Shown here: positions 1-4,607 of the stretch, piece after piece | How the letters are laid out: each line of letters begins with the position of its first letter | How positions within the stretch are numbered: position 1 is the stretch's first letter | Assembly: GCA_937858255.1 (NCBI GenBank) | Contig: CALLZQ010000677.1 | Location: forward strand, 1-5,920 | Length of the DNA stretch: 5,920 nt | Source: an uncultured Tabrizicola sp. | Lineage (GTDB): Bacteria; Pseudomonadota; Alphaproteobacteria; Rhodobacterales; Rhodobacteraceae | Reading direction: 5' to 3' | Translations under genes and position numbers: made by a program | Notes under the pieces: model-generated | Databases searched by the model: none | Told to the model about the DNA's origin: nothing | What the model saw: the letters and a program-made list of their open reading frames with translations, nothing else

Positions 1-487
1 CGGCCCCCCCCAGCAGAAATTGTGCCAGCCCGGGGCCCCACCCATGGGCCCGAGGGGCCGCCCCCCCCCCCGCCCGGGCGCAAAGCGCCAGCCCCGAGCC
101 CCCCATCGGCCCACCCGCCGTTTCCTCCAGATAGGCGTCAAAGGCCTCGGCATCGGCAAAGGCCTCGCGGTAGATGTCCCAGCGTCGCGCCTCGACCATC
201 CGGTCCAGCACGGTGACCGGTATATCTGCCGCACGGATCAGATCGAACAGCGGCGCCGCCACCTCATGCGCGCGGGGGGTGTCCTCGGTCAGGATATCGC
301 GCCACCATTGCAGGCGCATCTCGGCAATCATCGGCTCCTTGGCCACCCAAGGCGCCCGCGCGACCTCTAGGTTGAAGGCATAAAGCGGCAACAGCCGGCC
401 CCGCGCCGCTACCGGTGCCGCCATCACCGCCTGAAAGCGGTCGGGATCGCCGCGCTCGACCAGCCGCGCGCACGCCTCAAGGCTCAT
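1..487 (-). CDS. Squalene/phytoene synthase superfamily protein (NDUFAF6-like), 3' part cut off by window edge
   Basis: Reading on the minus strand from ATG at 487 gives about 162 codons with no stop before the left edge, so the C-terminus is missing. Recognisable blocks are YAFNLEVARAP (residues 36-46), EMRLQWWRD (56-64), EARRWDIY (99-106) and YLEETAGG. These match the helical squalene/phytoene synthase fold, closest to the bacterial relatives of the complex I assembly factor NDUFAF6. True synthases carry an Asp-rich DxxxD in the first active-site helix; here that position reads NLEVARA. I therefore infer a non-prenyl-transferring member rather than a carotenoid or hopanoid enzyme, and its actual role is unknown. 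The start ATG shares the ATGA overlap (484-487) with the stop of the methyltransferase gene, which fixes the start and makes it the fourth gene of the operon. Residues after about 133 (below position 90) are unusually rich in Gly/Pro/Ala codons and next to a run of 11 C, so base calls there are doubtful. Confidence 0.8.
   Translation of the reverse strand, partial: MSLEACARLVERGDPDRFQAVMAAPVAARGRLLPLYAFNLEVARAPWVAKEPMIAEMRLQWWRDILTEDTPRAHEVAAPLFDLIRAADIPVTVLDRMVEARRWDIYREAFADAEAFDAYLEETAGGPMGGSGLALCARAGGGAAPRAHGWGPGLAQFLLGGA
61..71. repeat. Run of 11 C near the window edge
   Basis: This is an 11-base C run inside the squalene/phytoene-synthase-like gene, where it encodes consecutive Gly codons on the minus strand. 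It sits among several shorter C or G runs (about positions 4-10, 30-60). It is the same length as the tract in cimA and likewise lies in a stretch where family-typical residues give way to Gly, Pro and Ala. Confidence 0.75.
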
Positions 488-1188
488 GCCGGCCCCGCCA
501 CGGTCAGGTAATAGCCGTAATCGCCGCCGTGATCGCGCCAGAGGTCGATCTCGGCCTGCGTGGCGTCCAGAACCTCGGTCAGATCGGCATCCGCCCCCGG
601 ACGCAGCGCCGCAATGCGGGCCGAGAGCGGGTCGTAATAGGCCGCCCAGGCCGCCGCCCCCAGCCACCGCGCGCCCTTGACGCGCCAGCCTGCCGCCTCA
701 ATCCGCGCCAGATGCCCGGCCAGATCGCACATGCCGGGATAGTCGCGCGACCAAAACGCCTTGGCCGCCGCCGAGGGGCGCGTCACCCGCCAGAGGCAGT
801 CGGAAAAGGCCACCGCCCCGCCCGGGCGCAGATGCCCGCGCCATGCCGCCAAGGCCCGGCCCACACCCGGCCCATAGGCAGCCCCCGCCGACCAGATGAG
901 GTCAAAATCGCCGGGCGGGGCCAGCATATCCCCCACCTCGGCCCTGACCTGCGGCTGCGCCTCCCTGATCCGCGCGATGAACGGCGCGTGCAGGTCGAGG
1001 CCCAACAATTCCCCCCCCGGGCGCAATTCGGCCAGAACCGCCAGATCCGCCCCCGGTCCGCAGCCCGCATCAAGGATCCGCGCCCGCGCCCCGGTCCCGG
1101 CCAGATCGAGCGCCCACCGCAGGCTCTCGGCATCGCCCGGCGCCTCGCGCGGCAAGTCGCGATGCAGGTGAAAAAACGCCTCGCTCAT
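484..1188 (-). CDS. Class I SAM-dependent methyltransferase, substrate unknown
   Basis: The protein has 234 residues and begins [18 protein letters not shown]. The SAM-binding motif I is ILDAGCGPG (residues 38-46). It is followed by the acidic end of strand 2 in LLGLDLH (about 60-66), a GDM motif (about 86-88), and FDLIWSAGAAYGPG (about 94-107) at motif IV. HLRPGGAVAFSD follows as motif V/VI, so a complete Rossmann-type methyltransferase fold is visible. No signal peptide or membrane segment is seen, so it should be cytosolic. An in-frame extension of 16 codons upstream exists, but ATG 1188 is preferred because it forms an ATGA overlap with the cimA stop (1185-1188), a usual coupling junction. 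Its own stop overlaps the next start in the same way. The substrate cannot be told from sequence. The HRDLPREGPG-like N-terminus is shared by a group of small-molecule methyltransferases of unassigned function. Confidence 0.85.
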   Translation of the reverse strand: MSEAFFHLHRDLPREAPGDAESLRWALDLAGTGARARILDAGCGPGADLAVLAELRPGGELLGLDLHAPFIARIREAQPQVRAEVGDMLAPPGDFDLIWSAGAAYGPGVGRALAAWRGHLRPGGAVAFSDCLWRVTRPSAAAKAFWSRDYPGMCDLAGHLARIEAAGWRVKGARWLGAAAWAAYYDPLSARIAALRPGADADLTEVLDATQAEIDLWRDHGGDYGYYLTVAGPA

Positions 1189-2741
1189 GCGCCGGCCACC
1201 GCCAGGGGCTGACCGACATCGCGGATCAGCTTCCACTGGATCGCGTCGAGCAGCGCCTCGAAACTGGCATCGACAATATTGGCGCTGACGCCGACAGTGG
1301 ACCAGCGGCGCCCCTGCCCGTCCTCGCTGTCGATGATGACCCGCGTCACCGCCTCAGTCCCGCCTTGGGTGATCCGCACCTTGAAATCGACCAGCTTCAT
1401 ATCGTCGATCGCCGCCTGATAGGGCCCCAGATCCTTGGCCAGCGCCTTATATAGCGCATTGACCGGGCCGCGATCCCCGCCCTCATGGTCCATGCTGTCC
1501 GAGACCGACATCATCTTTTGCCCGCCGATCTTGACCACTACCACCGCCTCGGACAGGCTGATCATCCGGTCGTACTTGTTCTTGCGCCGCTCGACCGTGA
1601 CCCGATAGCGCTTGACCTCGAAGAACGAGGGCGCAAGGCCCAATTCGCGCCGCGCCAGCAACTCAAAACTCGCCTGCGCGCCGTCATAGGCATAGCCCTG
1701 ATCTTCGCGCCGCTTGATCTCATCCAGAATGCCGGGCAGGCGCGAATCCTTCGGATCGACCTCCAGCCCCGCCTGCGCCAGCCGCGCCCGCAGGTTCGAC
1801 AGCCCCGCCTGGTTCGACATCGGGATCACCCGGGCATTGCCCACCACCTCGGGCGGGATATGCTCATAGGTCGTGGGGTCTTTCTGGATCGCACTGGCAT
1901 GCAGCCCCGCCTTATGCGCAAAGGCCGAGGCCCCGACATAGGGGGCCGAGCGCAAGGGCACCCGGTTCAGGATGTCATCCAGCATCCGGCTGAGCTTTAC
2001 CAGACCGCCAAGCGCATCGGGTGCGATGCCGGTGTCGAACCGTTCGGCATAGGGGGCCTTCAGCAGCAGCGTCGGGATCAGCGTGGTCAGATTGGCATTG
2101 CCGCACCGCTCGCCCAGACCGTTCAGCGTGCCCTGCACCTGCCGCGCCCCGGCATCGATGGCCGCCAGCGCCCCCACACCCCCCCCCCCGGGGGCCAAAG
2201 CACCGCCGTTTGTGTCGCAGAGCACGATCCAGCGCGCCCCCGCCTCCAGCGCCGCGCGCAGACAGTCCAGCGCATAGGCGGGATTGGCCCGGTAGCCGTC
2301 AAAGAAATGCTCGGCATCAAACAGCGCCTCGCGCCCCTTGGCGGTGACATGGGCGATGCTCTCGGCAATGGCCGTGCGGTTTTCGGCCAGGGTGCAGCCA
2401 AGCGCGGTGGTCACATGGAAATCGTGCGTCTTGCCGACAAGGCAGACCGCCGGCGTTCCCGCATCCAGCACCGCCGCCAGCACATCATCATTGGCCGCCG
2501 AGCGCCCGATCCGCTTGGTCATGCCAAAGGCGGTAAAGGTGGCCCGGGTCTGGGGCCGCGCCCCGAAAAAATCGCTGTCGGTCGGGTTCGCCCCCGGCCA
2601 GCCGCCCTCGATATAATCCACCCCGAGCGCATCCAGCGCCCGGGCGATCTGCACCTTTTCGGCGACCGAGAACTGCACGCCCTGGGTCTGCTGCCCGTCG
2701 CGCAAGGTGGTGTCGAAAAGCGAAAGGCGTTCACGCTTCAT
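1185..2741 (-). CDS. cimA: (R)-citramalate synthase, with an internal loss of the metal-binding HxH segment
   Basis: CimA condenses pyruvate and acetyl-CoA to (R)-citramalate, the first step of the threonine-independent route to isoleucine. The protein here is 518 residues from ATG 2741. The HMGL-like TIM barrel starts with [12 protein letters not shown] (10-21, catalytic R14 and metal ligand D15). It continues through [21 protein letters not shown] (141-150), CDTNGG (175-180), [19 protein letters not shown] (200-218) and [12 protein letters not shown]. The C-terminal LeuA-type dimerisation/regulatory domain occupies roughly residues 385-518 (KIGGQKM through [14 protein letters not shown]). 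Between CDTNGG and [14 protein letters not shown] the family normally has about 35 residues, including the HxHND metal-binding motif. Here there are only nine, ALAPGGGGV, encoded at an 11-base homopolymer. If real, this removes two metal ligands and should abolish catalysis. A TTG start at 2789 (16 extra codons) is in frame, but the family begins at MKRERL. The ATG overlaps the end of cysS by 11 bp. Confidence 0.92.
   Translation of the reverse strand: MKRERLSLFDTTLRDGQQTQGVQFSVAEKVQIARALDALGVDYIEGGWPGANPTDSDFFGARPQTRATFTAFGMTKRIGRSAANDDVLAAVLDAGTPAVCLVGKTHDFHVTTALGCTLAENRTAIAESIAHVTAKGREALFDAEHFFDGYRANPAYALDCLRAALEAGARWIVLCDTNGGALAPGGGGVGALAAIDAGARQVQGTLNGLGERCGNANLTTLIPTLLLKAPYAERFDTGIAPDALGGLVKLSRMLDDILNRVPLRSAPYVGASAFAHKAGLHASAIQKDPTTYEHIPPEVVGNARVIPMSNQAGLSNLRARLAQAGLEVDPKDSRLPGILDEIKRREDQGYAYDGAQASFELLARRELGLAPSFFEVKRYRVTVERRKNKYDRMISLSEAVVVVKIGGQKMMSVSDSMDHEGGDRGPVNALYKALAKDLGPYQAAIDDMKLVDFKVRITQGGTEAVTRVIIDSEDGQGRRWSTVGVSANIVDASFEALLDAIQWKLIRDVGQPLAVAGA
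2179..2189. repeat. Run of 11 C inside cimA (poly-G on the coding strand)
   Basis: There is an uninterrupted run of 11 C followed directly by five G. On the coding strand it reads as Gly codons 185-188 of CimA. It lies exactly where the conserved HxH-containing segment is missing. The reading frame is kept on both sides. The run is more likely a scar of poor sequence or a collapsed assembly than a functional repeat. Confidence 0.8.
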
Positions 2742-4341
2742 GGGGATATCCAGCGGTGCGAACGAGATCACGAAGCAACGCAGAATCAACTGCGTCAGGT
2801 ACTTCCTTAATCAGAACGACATATCCATCGTTGAGATAATTGTTAGCATCCACTTCGTACGCCAAGCGGATGCCTCTTCTCAAAGCCAACTGGCTGAGTC
2901 CATCGAAATTTAATTGACCTCCTGTTTGCCCATCACTCAACTCTAATAATTTTCTCCATCCCCGCTCCTGCCCGGAATAGCTCACCTTCCAAGAAGGGTT
3001 CTTTCCATCCGCTACCGTTATGCCGGAAGCCTCAAGGGCCGCGCGGAAGAAGTCCGAAGCCGTGTAATCACCCTCGGCGCGCGCCTTCAGCCGGTGTGCA
3101 AAGACATCCTCTACAAGATTGAAGGCAGCTTCATCAAGGACAGGACGATACCAACTATCAGTCTCGGGCAGCAACAATCCAAGCAGATTGGCCGATGCCT
3201 TGAGCTTTGCGAATTCTTTGTCTTTATAGAGCCTGCGCAGTCGGGTCACAGCGTCAGAAGTATTTAGATCGTCCTTCAACGCCTCAATGACTCCATCGTC
3301 GGGAATTGCCTTTTGTTTGACCTCCTCGGTCGCAGTCCACCAATTCCTCAGCTCTTTGCGTGCATCGCTAGCTGCTTTTCGTCGCCAATCCATCGGCTTG
3401 CGGTAATGCGTACTCAGCATCACGAACCGGATCACCTCACCCGGAACACCCTGTTCCAGCAAATCGCGCACGGTGAAGAAATTGCCCAAGCTCTTGGACA
3501 TCTTCTTGCCTTCGACCTGCAACATCTCATTGTGCATCCAGTAACGCGCGAAAGCGCCATGTTCATGGGCGCAGGCGCTTTGGGCGATCTCATTCTCATG
3601 ATGGGGGAATTGCAGGTCCAACCCGCCGCCGTGAATGTCGACGCTCGCACCCAGCAGTTCATAGGCCACGGCCGAGCATTCGATATGCCAGCCGGGGCGG
3701 CCCCGGCCCCAGGGGCTGTCCCAGCCCGGCAGCCCGGCATCCGAGGGCTTCCATAGCACGAAGTCCATCGGATCTTCCTTGAAGGGCGCGACCTCGACCC
3801 GCGCCCCGGCGATCATGTCATCGACCGACCGGCCCGACAGCGCGCCGTAGGCCGCATAGGACCGCACGCGGAACAGCACATGGCCCTCGACCGCATAGGC
3901 ATGGCCCTTGGCAATCAGCCCCTCGATCATCGTGATCATCGCGCCGATATATTCGGTCGCCCGCGGTTCATGATCGGGGCGCAGGGCGCCGAGGGCATCC
4001 ATATCGGCGTGATACCAGGCGATCGTCTCTTCGGTCCGCTCGCGGATCAGTTCCTCCAGCGTCTCGGGCCGACCCGCCGCCTTGCGCCGCTGCGCCTCGG
4101 CGTTGATCTTGTCATCCACGTCAGTGAAGTTGCGGACATAGGTCACGTGCTCCGCGCCATAGAGGTGCCGCAGCAGCCGGTACAGCACGTCAAACACCAG
4201 CATGGGCCGCGCATTGCCCAGATGCGCCCGGTCATAGACCGTCGGGCCGCAGACATACATCCGCACATTCGACGGATCGAGCGGCACGAAATCCTCTTTC
4301 ATGCGGGTCTTGGAATTGGTCAGGCGCAATGTCGTGGTCAT
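2731..4341 (-). CDS. cysS: Cysteinyl-tRNA synthetase with atypical 3' half and C-terminal extension
   Basis: CysS charges tRNA-Cys with cysteine in the cytosol. From ATG 4341 the protein is 536 residues, longer than the roughly 460-500 usual in bacteria. The class I catalytic core is intact. The HIGH motif appears as HLGN (40-43) and KMSKS is at 280-284. The zinc ligands are C31 ([10 protein letters not shown]), C222 (WHIECSA), and H247 and E251 (FPHHENEIA). The anticodon-binding helical region follows, with DDLNTSDA and [10 protein letters not shown]. The usual C-terminus appears to end near residue 453 ([13 protein letters not shown]); about 83 further residues follow that I do not recognise. 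GC content over 2761-3420 is about 51% by hand count against about 71% at 3661-3840, so the gene looks mosaic. The start is set by GAGGGA eight bases upstream and by homology at MTTTLRLTN. An upstream in-frame ATG at 4380 would add 13 Arg/Gly-rich residues and is not favoured. The stop overlaps the start of cimA. Confidence 0.95.
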   Translation of the reverse strand: MTTTLRLTNSKTRMKEDFVPLDPSNVRMYVCGPTVYDRAHLGNARPMLVFDVLYRLLRHLYGAEHVTYVRNFTDVDDKINAEAQRRKAAGRPETLEELIRERTEETIAWYHADMDALGALRPDHEPRATEYIGAMITMIEGLIAKGHAYAVEGHVLFRVRSYAAYGALSGRSVDDMIAGARVEVAPFKEDPMDFVLWKPSDAGLPGWDSPWGRGRPGWHIECSAVAYELLGASVDIHGGGLDLQFPHHENEIAQSACAHEHGAFARYWMHNEMLQVEGKKMSKSLGNFFTVRDLLEQGVPGEVIRFVMLSTHYRKPMDWRRKAASDARKELRNWWTATEEVKQKAIPDDGVIEALKDDLNTSDAVTRLRRLYKDKEFAKLKASANLLGLLLPETDSWYRPVLDEAAFNLVEDVFAHRLKARAEGDYTASDFFRAALEASGITVADGKNPSWKVSYSGQERGWRKLLELSDGQTGGQLNFDGLSQLALRRGIRLAYEVDANNYLNDGYVVLIKEVPDAVDSALLRDLVRTAGYPHEA

Positions 4342-4349
4342 GTTTCCGG

Positions 4350-4355
4350 TCCCTC
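4350..4355 (-). promoter_or_regulatory. Ribosome binding site of cysS
   Basis: The minus strand reads GAGGGA, eight bases before ATG 4341, a good match to the anti-Shine-Dalgarno of 16S rRNA. It supports 4341 over the in-frame ATG at 4380. A short GGCG/CGCC hairpin (4368-4356) ends immediately upstream of it. Confidence 0.7.
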
Positions 4356-4446
4356 GGCGACGCGCGCCGGCAAGCCTCATCCCCGCGCGGGTCTGGCAAC
4401 TTCCCTTTGGTCTGGAAATGTTGACAAGCGCCCGCGCGACCCTTGG
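4356..4446 (-). promoter_or_regulatory. Candidate attenuator / alternative RNA pairing region in the cysS 5' UTR
   Basis: Between the leader-peptide stop and the cysS ribosome binding site, the minus-strand transcript holds three GC-rich segments: A at 4438-4431 (CGCGCGGG), B at 4391-4384 (CCCGCGCG) and C at 4368-4356. A and B are perfectly complementary over 8 bp. B can also pair with the CGCGCG core of C, which itself folds into a 4-bp GGCG/CGCC hairpin touching the Shine-Dalgarno. A ribosome stopped at the leader stop codon would cover A; one stalled at the Cys codons would leave A free. No U-run follows, so control of translation start is likelier than intrinsic termination. CCAGACC occurs twice, at 4415-4409 and 4396-4390. 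Such pairings arise easily by chance in GC-rich DNA. Confidence 0.35.
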
Positions 4447-4491
4447 TCAGCGGGTAATGCAGCACATGCCGATGATACGCATCCTTGTCAT
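4447..4491 (-). CDS. Candidate cysS leader peptide with tandem Cys codons
   Basis: A small reading frame on the minus strand encodes MTRMRIIGMCCITR followed by TGA. It lies 105 bases upstream of the cysS start on the same strand. The two Cys codons (TGC TGC, 4464-4459) are adjacent, and Cys is otherwise a rare residue. A Shine-Dalgarno-like GAAAGG sits about four bases before the ATG at 4491, which is why I prefer this start. In-frame ATGs at 4503 (adding MKGA) and 4482 (giving MRIIGMCCITR) are alternatives. Amino-acid biosynthesis and aminoacyl-tRNA synthetase operons are often controlled by leader peptides rich in the cognate amino acid. A Cys-Cys peptide directly before a cysteinyl-tRNA synthetase gene therefore suggests a sensor of Cys-tRNA charging. 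Conservation cannot be checked here, and the frame is short enough to be accidental. Confidence 0.5.
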   Translation of the reverse strand: MTRMRIIGMCCITR

Positions 4492-4527
4492 GGCGCCTTT
4501 CATACTGCCGCCTCGGGCGTTCGCCAA

Positions 4528-4556
4528 GGGGTTTTGTCGCGGTTGCCCTGTGTCAA
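4528..4556 (-). promoter_or_regulatory. Candidate promoter for the leader-cysS operon
   Basis: The minus strand carries a perfect -35 hexamer TTGACA at 4556-4551. With a 17-base spacer the -10 position is 4533-4528 and reads AACCCC, which does not resemble TATAAT. The start site would fall near 4521, about 30 bases before the leader ATG at 4491. The placement is sensible but the -10 is poor, so this rests on the -35 alone. Confidence 0.35.
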
Positions 4557-4561
4557 AGGGC
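4545..4561. repeat. Short inverted repeat overlapping the -35 element
   Basis: The sequence GCCCTGTGTCAAAGGGC has 5-bp arms (GCCCT/AGGGC) around a 7-base centre that contains the minus-strand TTGACA. It could be an operator over the cysS promoter, or chance. An adjacent GGGC-CTGCTA-GCCC (4558-4571) overlaps it. Confidence 0.25.
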
Positions 4562-4607
4562 CTGCTAGCCCAAAGACATCGGAATTTCTGCCGCCGGGGG
4601 GAAGAGC

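Larger units (their letters stand above)
4342..4607. other. Divergent intergenic region between cysS and the decarboxylase gene
   Basis: This 266-bp stretch must hold the start signals for both directions. On the minus strand it contains the candidate -35 element, leader peptide and pairing segments listed separately. For the plus strand I found no convincing -35/-10 pair. TTGCCC (4543-4548) with GCTAGC-like sequence near 4564-4569 is the nearest candidate and is weak. No tRNA-like fold or U-run terminator was seen. Confidence 0.6.

Noticed and set aside
264..473. Minus-strand open frame of 69 codons inside the squalene/phytoene-synthase-like gene
   Set aside because: It is an alternative frame of that gene. 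The frame starting at ATG 487 carries the recognisable family motifs and the ATGA overlap.
2179..2189. Poly-G/C tract in cimA as a phase-variation switch
   Set aside because: A contingency tract should lie in an otherwise intact gene, usually for a surface protein. This one sits where a conserved catalytic segment is missing from a biosynthetic enzyme, so an artefact or deletion scar is more likely.
2742..2789. Upstream TTG start for cimA at 2789
   Set aside because: It would add 16 residues absent from the family and lengthen the overlap with cysS. ATG 2741 gives the usual MKRERL-type N-terminus.
4421..4426. Plus-strand TTGACA as a promoter for the decarboxylase gene
   Set aside because: At 16-18 bases downstream there is only TGGTCA-like sequence. 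The nearest TAATGC is about 28 bases away, too far for a sigma-70 spacer.
4232..4465. Minus-strand open frame of 77 codons across the cysS start and 5' UTR
   Set aside because: Most of it is an out-of-frame reading of the cysS 5' end with low-complexity composition and no recognisable motif.
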